Shown here piece by piece: positions 19,741-29,434 of a DNA stretch of 64,000 bases. Positions within the stretch are counted from its first letter, which is position 1, and every line of letters starts with the position of its first letter. Under the pieces are notes generated by a model that was given only the letters and a program-made list of their open reading frames with translations, was not told the DNA's origin and ran no database searches. Both the position numbers and the translations under genes were made by a program. Source of the DNA: Nocardia sp. CY41 (GTDB taxonomy: Bacteria > Actinomycetota > Actinomycetes > Mycobacteriales > Mycobacteriaceae); NCBI RefSeq assembly GCF_009829325.1, contig NZ_VUOS01000030.1, positions 34,341-98,340 on the forward strand, written 5' to 3'.

Positions 19741-21315
19741 CTACGACCCGACGATCGATCGCTGATTCGCCGGCGGCGAGTACACCTCGTCGTCCAATCG
19801 CAGGACCATGAATCCGTTGTCCGAGCACGCGACGTAGAGTTGCGACCCGCGCCATTCCGGCGGCGAGAGACACCAATCGGTGGACACGTCGCCGAAGGCC
19901 AGCCTGCCGGTGCGCGGAGTGGTGGCATCCAACGGGTCGAATCGTCCCTCCAGCACGGCGCGCACCGCGGAGGGCGCGCTCATCAGCGGAACGCCGATGA
20001 GAGAGGCGAGCGCGTGCGGCGAGTTCCACAGACTCAGGTTCTGGCCGGTGCGGGCGGGCGGGTTGTAGTAGGCGATCTCCCGGATGGCATAGGGATCGCG
20101 GATGTCGAACACCCGGATGCCGGAGGAGATCCACCCGCAGGCCAGGGCGGTCGGGTCGACTTGGCGGTCGGCGGCGCAGTAGTGCGATTCGTAGGCGAAG
20201 GCGGAACCGCCCATGGAGGAGCCGATATTGCTGTCGATGTGCTCGGGCAGGTTGATCTCGAGCTTGATCTTGTTGGCGACCTTGGGCGCCGTCTCGTCGG
20301 AGATGTCGATGAGTTTGACGCCGCCGGAGCCGCCCTCGTCGACGGTGTAGAGGTAGGGCTTGCCGTCATAACTGACCGGGACACTGTGCTGGGTTGCCCA
20401 GCCGTCCGTCCAGAACACCCGGCCGAGGTGCGGCACTTGCGGGTTCGGGTCGCGGCGCTGCACCGCGCTGATGTCGAGGACGGTGAAACCACCGAGTGCG
20501 GAGAGGTACATCCGGTTGCCGTCGGGGCTGATGCCGAAGCCGTGCGCCTCGATGCCGGTCAGTCCCTGCCAGATCACGTGCGGTTTCGCCGGATCGGTCA
20601 AATCGACCGCGCTGACGAAACCGGGTGCGATCCCGGAGGCCCAATACGTGTTGCCGTCCGGGGAGAAGCCGCCCTCGTGGGTGGTGATCGGCAGCGGCAT
20701 CAGCAGATTCGTCCCCGGGCCGGGATTGAGCAGTCGCGGATGCGCGCAATCGGAGACGTCGTAGACCGACAGGTAACCCACGCCTTCGCCGACCGGAACG
20801 CCCGTGCCGACCAGCAGTTTGCGCTCGGTGTTGACCTTCAGGCTCTCCCAGGTGCCCGCGAGCATGGCCGGCTCGGTCAAGGTCACCGTCGGGCGCGGGT
20901 GCGCAGGGTCGGACACGTCGAGCACTTGGACGCCGCGCCCCTCGCCGATCAGGTCGCCGGGAAAGAACGAGCCGAGGTAGGCGCAGTGCTCGAAGCTGGT
21001 GGACGTGATGCCCGCCCCGCGACCCGCGTAGCCGCCGACGAAGGAGATGTTGCACCGGTAGCCCGAGGTGCTGCGGCCGCTGTCGCGGTCGGCGGCGGTG
21101 ACATCGCCCTGCAAGCCGTTCTCGGGTGCGGCGCCGGGCCCGCATTCGGCGCGAGGGACCGAGGTGCGCCCGACGTCGAGGAACTCCCGCACGGCGCTCG
21201 GCAGATCCGAATGCTGATCGGCCGACGCGCTCGCGGGCAGGAGCATGGCCGTGACCACGCCGATGATGAGCAGGGCCAGCGGTTTGGTGCGGCACAGTCC
21301 GGCCAGTGGGCGCAT
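19741..21315 (-). CDS. Secreted LVIVD-repeat beta-propeller protein
   Basis: A 524-residue exported protein with signal peptide PLALLIIGVVTAMLLPASASA (cut near residue 33). The body is built from LVIVD-type blades, visible as VQVLDVSDPAHPRP, LSVYDVSDCAHPRL, VSAVDLTDPAKPHV, VKLIDISDETAPKV and IRVFDIRDPYAIRE. These form a beta-propeller-like surface protein of unknown ligand. Upstream GTG (21375) is possible, but the ATG at 21315 gives a normal signal peptide. It is the first gene of a two-gene unit with the DUF305 protein, a pairing also seen in other actinobacteria. Confidence 0.88.
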   Translation of the reverse strand: MRPLAGLCRTKPLALLIIGVVTAMLLPASASADQHSDLPSAVREFLDVGRTSVPRAECGPGAAPENGLQGDVTAADRDSGRSTSGYRCNISFVGGYAGRGAGITSTSFEHCAYLGSFFPGDLIGEGRGVQVLDVSDPAHPRPTVTLTEPAMLAGTWESLKVNTERKLLVGTGVPVGEGVGYLSVYDVSDCAHPRLLNPGPGTNLLMPLPITTHEGGFSPDGNTYWASGIAPGFVSAVDLTDPAKPHVIWQGLTGIEAHGFGISPDGNRMYLSALGGFTVLDISAVQRRDPNPQVPHLGRVFWTDGWATQHSVPVSYDGKPYLYTVDEGGSGGVKLIDISDETAPKVANKIKLEINLPEHIDSNIGSSMGGSAFAYESHYCAADRQVDPTALACGWISSGIRVFDIRDPYAIREIAYYNPPARTGQNLSLWNSPHALASLIGVPLMSAPSAVRAVLEGRFDPLDATTPRTGRLAFGDVSTDWCLSPPEWRGSQLYVACSDNGFMVLRLDDEVYSPPANQRSIVGS

Positions 21316-21457
21316 CGTCGCGACCCCCCAACTTCGTCGTCGAGTTCGGCTCCCCAGGGTGACTGGGACAGTCACTGCATGGTAGGGATTCCCAGCGTCA
21401 CGAGGGGGAGTTTCGCCGAATCGCAGCCGGATTCGCGAAGTTTTCCGGCCGAAGGCG

Positions 21458-22387
21458 TCAGCGTGGATGGGTCGGTTCGGTGCGTCGGGCTGCGTCCGTG
21501 TCGGTATGCGAGGCGAGCAGATCGTCGCAGACGCCGAGGAACGTGCGTCGCAGCTCGGCGGCGCGCTGGGCCAGCGCGGACTGGGCGCGAACGTATTCCG
21601 CGCGCCCGGTGGGTGTCTCGATGCGCACCGGCTTGTAGCCCAGCGCCGACAGGTCGTAGGGGCTGGCGCGCATGTCGAGTTCGCGGGCGGCGCAAGCCAG
21701 CTCGAAACAATCCAGCAGCAACTGCGAGGAGATCAGCGGCACGAGCTTGAAGCCCCACTTGTACAAATCCATGTTCACGTGCAGGCAGCCCGGCTGCTCG
21801 CGGTGGAGTTGGCCGGCGCGGGTGAGCGGTTCGGCATTGCGTCCGACGGCATCCGGGGTGAAGAAGCGATAGGCGTCGAAATGCGTGCAGCGCAGGGACA
21901 TCGAGTCGACCACGGCGTCGGTGCCCGCTCGTCCGAGCCGCAGCGGCACCTTCTGGTGGCGGATGTCGTCGGAGCGATACACCATAGCCCATTCGTGCAG
22001 GCCGAAGCAGGAGAGCTGGGCGGGCCGGGAAGCGGTGGCACGCAACAGATCCGCGACGAAAGCGAGGGTATCGCGGCGTTTTTCCAGGTAGGCGGGATCG
22101 GCGGTGTAGACGTACGCCGCGCGCTCCCCGGCATCCGGCCTTGCGCCGACGCGGTGATACCCACGGGCTCCCTGGTACTCGGCGGCGTCTGCCAGCCCGA
22201 GGCCGTAGCCAGGATGCCAGCGTCGCAACTGGGCGGGTTTGTGCCCGTAATAGGTGAACAAGAAGTCGATCACCGGGTGCGACGAACCTTGCGCCCGCCG
22301 TTCGAGATAGGGCCCGACCAATCCGTCGAGCCGGGCCCGGTGCGCGGCGGCGGCCGCCTGCCACTGCGCACCGGACAACACCCGCAT
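21458..22387 (-). CDS. Conserved actinobacterial protein, annotated elsewhere as 3-methyladenine DNA glycosylase
   Basis: A 309-residue soluble protein. Features include HPVIDFLFTYYGHKPAQLRRWHPGYG, CFGLHEWAMVYR and HVNMDLYKWGFKL (here abbreviated by position: about residues 38-65, 130-142 and 203-216). The family is widespread in Mycobacteriales and is often labelled 3-methyladenine DNA glycosylase, but I see no helix-hairpin-helix glycosylase motif, so the activity is unproven. I use the ATG at 22387; a GTG two codons upstream is possible. It follows the CNNM genes on the same strand. Confidence 0.75.
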   Translation of the reverse strand: MRVLSGAQWQAAAAAHRARLDGLVGPYLERRAQGSSHPVIDFLFTYYGHKPAQLRRWHPGYGLGLADAAEYQGARGYHRVGARPDAGERAAYVYTADPAYLEKRRDTLAFVADLLRATASRPAQLSCFGLHEWAMVYRSDDIRHQKVPLRLGRAGTDAVVDSMSLRCTHFDAYRFFTPDAVGRNAEPLTRAGQLHREQPGCLHVNMDLYKWGFKLVPLISSQLLLDCFELACAARELDMRASPYDLSALGYKPVRIETPTGRAEYVRAQSALAQRAAELRRTFLGVCDDLLASHTDTDAARRTEPTHPR

Positions 22388-22433
22388 GCTCACCGCGCTC
22401 CGGGCGGTGCGGCGTCACGCGCTGCCCAGGTCG

Positions 22434-23498
22434 TCATTCGCCCACCCGGTGCGTTCCGTCTCGGACGGTGCCGACGAATTCCTCCACCAGGTCCTCCAGT
22501 GCGACGATGCCGGTGGTGTTGCCCCGGTCGTCGACCACGCGGCCGAGGTGGCTGTTCGTGCGTCGCAGCCGCGCCAGCGCCTCGTAGAGCGTGGTGTTCA
22601 TGCCGACCGTGGGCAGCGGGCGGATATCGGTGCGTGGGATCGGCGTACCCGGTCCGGCGCTCTCGTCGGCGACCTTGTCCAGCACGTCCTTGACGTGCAG
22701 GTAGCCGACCAGCGAGCCGTCGTTCGCCCGCACCGGGAACCGGGAGAAGCCGGTCTCGGCGACGGCGGACTCGATGTCGCCGAGCGTGGTCCCGTTGCCG
22801 CGCAGGGGGATCGATCGGGTGGCGTCCCGAGGCACCATCACGTCGGCGACCACCCGGTCGCTGGTGCCGAGCGCCTGGGTCAGGCGGCGGTGTTCTTCCT
22901 CGTCGAGCAGCCCCTCGGAGCGGGACTCGCCGATCATCTCGGCCAGCTCGACCGTCGAGACGGTGGCCTCGAGCTCGTCCTTCGGCTCGATCCGCAGCAG
23001 GCGCAGCGACAGGTTGGCGGCCAGGTTGTAGAACGCGATGAGCGGACGGGCCAGCCGCAACCACATCAGGTGCACCGGCACCAGCAGCAGCGCGCTGCGC
23101 TCCGGTCCGGCCAGCGCGATGTTCTTCGGGATCATCTCGCCGAACAGGATGTGCAGGATGACCACGATGGTGAGCGCTAGAGCGAACGCCACCGGGTGCA
23201 GCAGTTGGTCGGGCAGTCCGAGCAGCTCGAACGGGCCTTCCAGCAGGTGCGCGACGGCGGGCTCGCCGACGCGGCCGAGCAGGATGGAACAGATGGTGAT
23301 GCCCAGCTGCGCGGCCGCCAGCATCATCGAGAGGTTCTCGCCCGCCCGGATGACGGTGTTCGCGTTGCGTTTGCCTTGCGCGGCGAGCGCTTCGAGCCGG
23401 TCGCGGCGGGCGGAGATGAGCGCGAACTCGGCGGCGACGAAGAACGCGTTGCCGCCGAGCAGCACGACGGTGAGCAGGACGCCGAACAGGTCACCCAT
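22434..23498 (-). CDS. CNNM/CorC-type membrane protein with CBS pair (short form)
   Basis: A 354-residue protein with a CNNM (DUF21) transmembrane domain (about residues 1-190; FGVLLTVVLLGGNAFFVAAE, LHILFGEMIPKNIALAGPE) and two CBS domains (about 200-335). The C-terminal CorC/HlyC domain is absent. CNNM proteins are linked to magnesium or cobalt export and resistance. It overlaps the longer paralogue upstream by 8 bases and corresponds in order and length to Rv1841c. The two may form a hetero-complex. Confidence 0.93.
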   Translation of the reverse strand: MGDLFGVLLTVVLLGGNAFFVAAEFALISARRDRLEALAAQGKRNANTVIRAGENLSMMLAAAQLGITICSILLGRVGEPAVAHLLEGPFELLGLPDQLLHPVAFALALTIVVILHILFGEMIPKNIALAGPERSALLLVPVHLMWLRLARPLIAFYNLAANLSLRLLRIEPKDELEATVSTVELAEMIGESRSEGLLDEEEHRRLTQALGTSDRVVADVMVPRDATRSIPLRGNGTTLGDIESAVAETGFSRFPVRANDGSLVGYLHVKDVLDKVADESAGPGTPIPRTDIRPLPTVGMNTTLYEALARLRRTNSHLGRVVDDRGNTTGIVALEDLVEEFVGTVRDGTHRVGE

Positions 23499-24873
23499 GG
23501 CTGTGCTCCTTGGTCGCGAGGGCGCCGGCATCGACCGGGATCAGCCGGACCCGGTCGATGCGCCGTCCATCCATGCGCTCCACGCGCGCGATCCAGCCCC
23601 CCGTGCCATGGCTCTCGGGCGCCGTCCACTGCTGCGAGCGGGGATTCGGGAGCACGACTTCGTCGCCCGTCACCGGGATGCGCCCGAGCCTGGTCAGCAC
23701 GAGGCCGCCGAGCGTCTCGTACTCGCCTTCGGGCGCGTCGTATCCGGTCGCCCGGGAGACCTCGTCGATGCGCAGCAGCCCCGAGCAGTCCCAGCCGTCG
23801 GAGACGCGCCGTACGTCACGCTCCTCCTCGTCGTGCTCGTCGCGGACGTCACCGAGGATCTCCTCGATGATGTCCTCCATGGTGACCAGACCCGCGGTGC
23901 CGCCGTACTCGTCCACGACCAAGGCGACCTGCATGCCGTCGGCACGGACGCGTTCGAGCACTTCGTCGCCGTCCAGGCTGGCGGGCACGATCGGGACCGG
24001 CTGCGCGAGCCGGTGCAGCGGGAAGGTCCGGCGCGCGTGCACCGGGCGGGTGAACGCCTGCTTGACGTGCACGAAGCCGAGGGTGTTGTCGAGATCGCCG
24101 TCGATCACCGGGAAGCGGGAGTAGCCGGTGCGGCCCGCCGCGTCGATCAGATCGGCGATGGTGTCGTCCTTGTCGAGCGATTCGATCTTCACCCGCGGCG
24201 TCATCAGTTCCTCGGCGCTGCGCTCGCCGAATTGCAAGGAACGGTCCATCACCTGGGCGGTGGGCTGGTCCAGCGCGCCGCGCAGCGCGGACGTGCGTAC
24301 CAAGGAGCCGAGTTCCTGCGGCGAGCGGGCCGAGCGCAACTCCTCGGCGGGCTCGACGCCGAGCCTGCGGACCACCCAGTTGGCGGTGCCGTTGAGGAAG
24401 TGGATCATCCATTTGAACACCACCGAGAACCCGATCATCGGTCCGGCCGTGACGCGGGCGGTGGCCAGGGGTTTGGCGATGGCGATGTTCTTGGGCACCA
24501 GCTCGCCGTAGATCATCGACAGCGAGGTGGCCAGGATCAGCGCCAGGGTCAGGGCCACGCCGCTCGCGGCGGCGTCGCTCAGCCCGAGACCGGTGAACAC
24601 CGGATCCAGCAGCCGGGCCAGCACCGGCTCGGCGATGTAACCGGTGATCAGCGTGGTGATGGTGATGCCGAGCTGGGCGCCGGACAGCTGGAACGACAGC
24701 GTGCGGTGCGCCCTGCGGACCATGCGAGCGCGAACGTCACCGGAGCGGGCGTGCGCCTCGACGGTGCTGCGCTCGAGGGCGGTGAGGGAGAATTCCGCGG
24801 CGACGAACAGGGCCGTGCCGACGGTGAGTGCGATGAAACCGATCAGGCTGAGCGCGGTGAGCGCGACGGACAT
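23491..24873 (-). CDS. CNNM/CorC-type membrane protein with CBS pair and CorC domain (long form)
   Basis: A 460-residue protein: CNNM membrane domain (about 1-190; FVAAEFSLTALERSTVE, SLSMIYGELVPKNIAIA), CBS pair (about 205-330; VALVVDEYGGTAGLVTMEDI) and a C-terminal CorC/HlyC transporter-associated domain (about 345-430) that the paralogue downstream lacks. The likely role is Mg/Co efflux or regulation at the membrane. I use the ATG at 24873 over a GTG four codons upstream. It matches Rv1842c in order beside guaB1. Confidence 0.93.
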   Translation of the reverse strand: MSVALTALSLIGFIALTVGTALFVAAEFSLTALERSTVEAHARSGDVRARMVRRAHRTLSFQLSGAQLGITITTLITGYIAEPVLARLLDPVFTGLGLSDAAASGVALTLALILATSLSMIYGELVPKNIAIAKPLATARVTAGPMIGFSVVFKWMIHFLNGTANWVVRRLGVEPAEELRSARSPQELGSLVRTSALRGALDQPTAQVMDRSLQFGERSAEELMTPRVKIESLDKDDTIADLIDAAGRTGYSRFPVIDGDLDNTLGFVHVKQAFTRPVHARRTFPLHRLAQPVPIVPASLDGDEVLERVRADGMQVALVVDEYGGTAGLVTMEDIIEEILGDVRDEHDEEERDVRRVSDGWDCSGLLRIDEVSRATGYDAPEGEYETLGGLVLTRLGRIPVTGDEVVLPNPRSQQWTAPESHGTGGWIARVERMDGRRIDRVRLIPVDAGALATKEHSHG

Positions 24874-25057
24874 GGTCAGCACCACCTGGACGGTGCTGCG
24901 GGGGGGCCTGTGCGGATCAGGACTGCTGCGGGGAGGAGGACGCCGGGTCGGTCACCCGGCTCGGTAGAGGAGCCCTCCTGAGTGGCGCCCTCGGACGCGG
25001 GTGACAACTGGATCCTTTCGCAAATGAGTCGTGGTGCCGTTATCCGGCAATCACCAT

Positions 25058-25095
25058 GCTACCGGCCCACGCGCCGAGCGGCGTGGGCCGGTAGC
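25058..25095 (-). terminator. Terminator of guaB1
   Basis: GCTACCGGCCCACGC (25058-25072) and GCGTGGGCCGGTAGC (25081-25095) form a perfect 15-base stem with an 8-base loop, 23 bases past the guaB1 stop. Confidence 0.9.
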
Positions 25096-25117
25096 GGTTC
25101 GGGGCGCGTGTCGGCGC

Positions 25118-26554
25118 TCACCAACCGCTTGGCAGCGGGCGACCTTCGGCGAACCCGGCCGCGGACTGCACGCCGAGCACGGCTTTGTCGTGGAACTCGG
25201 TGAGCGTCCGCGCTCCCGCGTAGGTGCACGCGCTGCGCACGCCGGAGCAGATGTGGTCGAGGAGGTCCTCGACCCCGGGGCGCTCGGGGTCCAGCCGCAT
25301 CCGGGAACTGGAGATGCCCTCTTCGAACAGCGCCTTGCGGGCGCGGTCGAATTCGCTGTCGGAGGCGGTACGGGCGGCGACGGCCCGCTTGGACGCCATG
25401 CCGAAGCTCTCCTTGTAGGCGTTGCCGTCACGATCGACGCGCAGGTCGCCGGGGGACTCGTAGGTGCCGGCGAACCAGGAGCCGATCATCACGTTGGACG
25501 CGCCCGCGGCCAGCGCGAGCGCCACGTCGCGGGGATGGCGCACGCCGCCGTCGGCCCAGATGTGCACGCCGAGTTCCCTGGCAGCGGCAGCGCACTCGGC
25601 CACAGCGGAGAACTGCGGGCGACCGACGCCGGTCATCATCCGGGTGGTGCACATCGCGCCCGGACCGACACCGACCTTGACGATGTCCGCGCCCGCCTCG
25701 GCGAGCTCCCTGGTGCCTTCGGCGGAGACCACGTTGCCCGCGACCAGCGGGACACCGAGTCCGAGATCGCGCACCGCGGTGAGGGTTTCGAGCATCTTGG
25801 TCTGGTGACCGTGGGCGGTGTCGATGACCAGCAGGTCGGCGCCCGAGTCCACGAGGGACTTGGCCTTGGCCGCCACGTCGCCGTTGATGCCCACCGCGGC
25901 CGCGACGCGCAGCTTGCCCGCGGCGTCGACGGCGGGCTGGTAGATGCCCGCGCGCACCGCGCCGGTGCGGGTCAGCACCCCGGCCAGCGTGCCGTCCTCG
26001 GCGGTGAGCACGGCGAAGTCGGCGTGCTCGGTGTGCAGCAGGTCGAACAGGTCGCGCGGTGTTGTGGTGGCGGGGGCCCGGACGAAATCGGTGACCGCGA
26101 CCTCACGGAGCCGGGCGAAGCGGTCGACGTCGGCGCAGGCGGCCTCGGTCACCACGCCGACCGGGCGGCCGTCGTCGACCACCACGACCGCGCCGTGCGC
26201 GCGCTTGTGCATCAGGGCCACGGCCTCGGAGACCGAGCGGTCGGGGTCGAGGGTGACCGGGGTGTCGGCGGTGAGCGAGCGACTCTTGACGAAGGCGATG
26301 GTGTCGGCGGCCGCGGTGATCGGCAGGTCCTGCGGGAGGACGACGATGCCGCCGCGACGGGCCACGGTCTCGGCCATTCTGCGTCCGGCGACGGCGGTCA
26401 TGTTCGCCACGACGATCGGGATGGTGGTGCCCGACCCGTCGGCCGTCGAGAGATCGACGTCGAAGCGCGACGCGACATCCGTCCGATTCGGGACGAGGAA
26501 GATGTCGTCGTAGGTCAGGTCGTACGGCGGCTGATGACCGGGGAGAAAGCGCAC
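25118..26554 (-). CDS. guaB1: GuaB1-family IMP dehydrogenase-related protein (probable GMP reductase)
   Basis: A 478-residue protein of the IMPDH/GMPR fold with a CBS pair inserted at about 95-205 and the substrate loop GVGPGAMCTTRMMTG containing the catalytic cysteine. The length and MRFLPGHQPPYDLTYDDIFL N-terminus match mycobacterial GuaB1 (Rv1843c), shown in M. smegmatis to act as a GMP reductase rather than an essential IMPDH. It would return GMP to IMP in purine salvage. The GTG at 26554 is the family start. It is monocistronic with a strong terminator. Confidence 0.95.
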   Translation of the reverse strand: MRFLPGHQPPYDLTYDDIFLVPNRTDVASRFDVDLSTADGSGTTIPIVVANMTAVAGRRMAETVARRGGIVVLPQDLPITAAADTIAFVKSRSLTADTPVTLDPDRSVSEAVALMHKRAHGAVVVVDDGRPVGVVTEAACADVDRFARLREVAVTDFVRAPATTTPRDLFDLLHTEHADFAVLTAEDGTLAGVLTRTGAVRAGIYQPAVDAAGKLRVAAAVGINGDVAAKAKSLVDSGADLLVIDTAHGHQTKMLETLTAVRDLGLGVPLVAGNVVSAEGTRELAEAGADIVKVGVGPGAMCTTRMMTGVGRPQFSAVAECAAAARELGVHIWADGGVRHPRDVALALAAGASNVMIGSWFAGTYESPGDLRVDRDGNAYKESFGMASKRAVAARTASDSEFDRARKALFEEGISSSRMRLDPERPGVEDLLDHICSGVRSACTYAGARTLTEFHDKAVLGVQSAAGFAEGRPLPSGW

Positions 26555-26808
26555 TCGACCGATGATATCCGGGCGCCGACCGGTGCGCGCCGTTCTTCGG
26601 CGGTGCTGCCGCATTTCCCCCGCTACCTCGTGCGAACGCCGCCCGCGCGGCTCCGGGCGCCGAGCACTGCTGCGTCGTAGCGATGGCAGGCCGCGCGGGA
26701 CGCTTGCACCGCAACCGTGGCCGGGCGATGCCGACGCCTGTCGGGCGCGACGGATAGCCGATGCCGGCCCCGCCGGTGTCTTCCGCGCCGGCCGATCCGG
26801 TCGTGGTC

Positions 26809-27654
26809 TCAGGCGACGGCTTCGGAACGGGAGAGCATGATCGTGGTGGCGACCATGACGACCACCGCACCCGCGGTGACCACCAGCCCGGCGGTGTCCG
26901 CGCGCAACCGCTCGTCGAGCACGGCGATGCCGATGAACGCGGCGGCCAGTGGCTCGGCGACCGTGACGGCCGGCAGCGAAGCGGTCAGCGGCCCTACTTG
27001 ATAGGCGCGCTGTTGCAGGTAGACACCGGTCACGCCGGCCGCGACCAGCGCCCAGGTCTGCCAGCCGCTCAGCACGTCTGCCACACCGTGTTCGAACAGA
27101 CCGGTGACGTAGTCGGTGAGTGCGGCGGCCAGCCCGTACAGCGCGCCGCTCGCGGCCCCCAGCAGCAGCGCGCGCCACGCGGGCTCGCGCGCCGCGATTC
27201 CCGCGGCCGTGGCGGCCACGATCAGGCCGACCAGGAGGCCGAGCGGCAGGAGCCACTCGCGCAGCGGCGCACCGGTATCACCTTCGGTCGGATCGCCGAC
27301 GAGCACGAAGCAGGCCAGCGCGGCGGTCAGCGCGAGCGCGGTCGCCCACGTGCGCGGCGCCACACGGCGATCGTTGAGGCGGGCGGACAGCGGCAGTGCG
27401 AATACCAGCGCGCTCACCAAGATCGGCTGCACCAGCAGGACCGCGCCCAGGGCGAGGGCGGCGACCTGCATGGCATACCCGCCCGCGTCTCCGAGGACGC
27501 CGGCCCACCAGCGGGGGGCGCGCAGCAGCGAGCGGACCAGCGACTGGCTCTCCGGCACCGCGGCCGCCGCACTCTGCTGCGCGACCGCGGCGACCGCGAA
27601 CAGGAGCGCGGCCAGCAGTGCGCAGCCGACGGCGGCTGCCGGATGGGTCGACAC
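26809..27654 (-). CDS. DMT-superfamily (EamA-like) transporter
   Basis: A 281-residue protein made almost entirely of hydrophobic helices (about nine segments), with VVAEPLAAAFIGIAVLDERL near the C-terminus, the typical last-but-one region of drug/metabolite transporters. Substrate unknown. It starts 4 bases before the DEAD-box helicase stop on the same strand, so it probably shares that transcript. The 254 bases downstream, before guaB1, hold no gene that I can support. Confidence 0.85.
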   Translation of the reverse strand: MSTHPAAAVGCALLAALLFAVAAVAQQSAAAAVPESQSLVRSLLRAPRWWAGVLGDAGGYAMQVAALALGAVLLVQPILVSALVFALPLSARLNDRRVAPRTWATALALTAALACFVLVGDPTEGDTGAPLREWLLPLGLLVGLIVAATAAGIAAREPAWRALLLGAASGALYGLAAALTDYVTGLFEHGVADVLSGWQTWALVAAGVTGVYLQQRAYQVGPLTASLPAVTVAEPLAAAFIGIAVLDERLRADTAGLVVTAGAVVVMVATTIMLSRSEAVA

Positions 27655-27658
27655 CCAA

Positions 27659-29254
27659 CTAGTTTGCTGCTCGATTGCTTCGAGTGGGAGACTGCTGGGC
27701 TCGCACGGCGCGTCGCCGAGGTCGGCCCGCCGTGTCGCCGGATGCGGAAGTGGCGGCGCGGCCGGCGAAACCGCTCCTCGTGCCCGAGGTGCGAGCGGGC
27801 GTGCCCTTGGCCGAACCAGCGCCGCGGCCTCCGGTCTTGCTCACGACGGGTTTTGCGTCGCCGCGTCGGCGTGCGGGCGTGGTGACCGATTCGCTACCGC
27901 GGCCCGCTCCTGCGGCCGACCGGGTCCCGGGCTGCTCGGCCGCCGTGCCCCGGCCACCGGCGGTCGCGGGCGTACCACGCTTGCCGGACTTGCGCCGTGC
28001 CGGTTTCGCGGGTGCCGCGGCCGGGGTGGCCACCGGCGCGGCCGCCGCGACCGGGATACCGGACGGGCGGCGGGCGCCGGTGATCTCGATCAGCGTACGG
28101 TCACCGGGACGGACCGCGACCCCGTCGACCTCGACACCCACCTTGCGGGCCATGGCCTCGACGTCGCGGCGCTCTTCGTCCATCACCAGCGTGACGACCA
28201 CGCCGTCCTCGCCCGCGCGGGCGGTGCGCCCGGCCCGGTGCAGATAGGCCTTCGGCTCCGGCGGCGGATCGACGTGCACGACGAGGGAGATCCCGTCGAC
28301 GTGGATGCCGCGCGCCGCGACATCGGTGGTGACCAGCACCGGCACCGAGCCGTCGGCGAACGCGGCGAGGGTGCGCGTGCGGTTGTTCTGCGCCTTGCCG
28401 CCGTGCAGCGCGCCCGCGGCGACGCCCGCCCCGCGCAACTGCTTGGCGAGCCGATCGGCGCCGTGCTTGGTGCGGACGAACATGATGGTCAGCCCCTCGC
28501 GGGCGGCGATCTCGGTGGCGATCGCCCGTTTGGCCACTTTGTCACCGACGTACAGCAGGTGATGCGACATCGTGGTGACCGACGCCGACGGCGGCGCGGT
28601 GGAATGCGTGACGGGGGCGCGCAGATAGCGCTTGACCAGCTTGTCCACCTCGCCGTCGAGCGTGGCCGAGAACAGCAGGCGCTGTCCGTCGCGGGGGGTC
28701 CGGTCCAGTAGCTTGGTCACCTGCGGCAGGAAGCCCATGTCGGCCATGTGGTCGGCCTCGTCCAGGGCGGTGATCAGCACGTCGGACAGATCGGCGGACC
28801 CCTGTGCGAGGAGGTCGGCGAGCCGTCCCGGCGTGGCGATGAGCAGGTCGACGCCGCGGGCGAGCCGGTCGGCCTGGCGCTTGATCGGGGCGCCGCCGAC
28901 CACCGAGGCGACCCGCAAGCCGAGCGCGAGCGCGGGTTCGTCGAGCGCCCGCTCGATCTGCGCGGCCAGTTCGCGGGTCGGCACCAGGACGAGTCCGCGC
29001 GGGCGGCCGGGCTTGGCCGAAGCGCCCGTCAGGCGGGTGAGCATCGGGAGGCCGAAGGCGAGCGTCTTCCCGGAACCGGTGGGTCCGCGGCCGAGCACGT
29101 CCTTACCGGCCAAGACGTCCGGCGCAGTGGCGGCCTGAATCGGGAACGGCGTCTCGATGCCGTCGCGTCGCAGTGCTTGTACGAGCACGGCGGGCAGGCC
29201 CAGATCCGCGAAGGTCGCGGTGGGCGCCGCGGCGACGGTGGTCGAGGGGGTCAC
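27659..29254 (-). CDS. DEAD-box RNA helicase
   Basis: A 531-residue ATP-dependent RNA helicase with Q-motif region (TFADLGLPAVLVQAL), motif I GPTGSGKT at about 56-63, PTRELAAQ, DEAD in ALDEADHMADMG, SAT, and motif VI HRAGRTAR. The core ends near residue 370. The rest is an Ala/Gly/Arg/Lys-rich disordered tail of about 130 residues that can bind RNA. It resembles RhlE/DeaD-type helicases used in cold shock, ribosome assembly or RNA decay. The transporter gene follows closely. Confidence 0.95.
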   Translation of the reverse strand: MTPSTTVAAAPTATFADLGLPAVLVQALRRDGIETPFPIQAATAPDVLAGKDVLGRGPTGSGKTLAFGLPMLTRLTGASAKPGRPRGLVLVPTRELAAQIERALDEPALALGLRVASVVGGAPIKRQADRLARGVDLLIATPGRLADLLAQGSADLSDVLITALDEADHMADMGFLPQVTKLLDRTPRDGQRLLFSATLDGEVDKLVKRYLRAPVTHSTAPPSASVTTMSHHLLYVGDKVAKRAIATEIAAREGLTIMFVRTKHGADRLAKQLRGAGVAAGALHGGKAQNNRTRTLAAFADGSVPVLVTTDVAARGIHVDGISLVVHVDPPPEPKAYLHRAGRTARAGEDGVVVTLVMDEERRDVEAMARKVGVEVDGVAVRPGDRTLIEITGARRPSGIPVAAAAPVATPAAAPAKPARRKSGKRGTPATAGGRGTAAEQPGTRSAAGAGRGSESVTTPARRRGDAKPVVSKTGGRGAGSAKGTPARTSGTRSGFAGRAATSASGDTAGRPRRRAVRAQQSPTRSNRAAN

Positions 29255-29434
29255 GAGGAAGATGTGCCTTTCGTCGCACGGCGCGTTCCAGCGGAACGCG
29301 CTGTTCGGTGGGGTGGAGGGCGGTGCACGATGCGGTTCACCGCGCTGCGGCGCGGGCGATGACGCGCGCCTGGTGGAGCGAGAGGGTGCGGCCGACCGGA
29401 GGCGGACCGAATTTCCAGGATACGTGCCGCGGGC

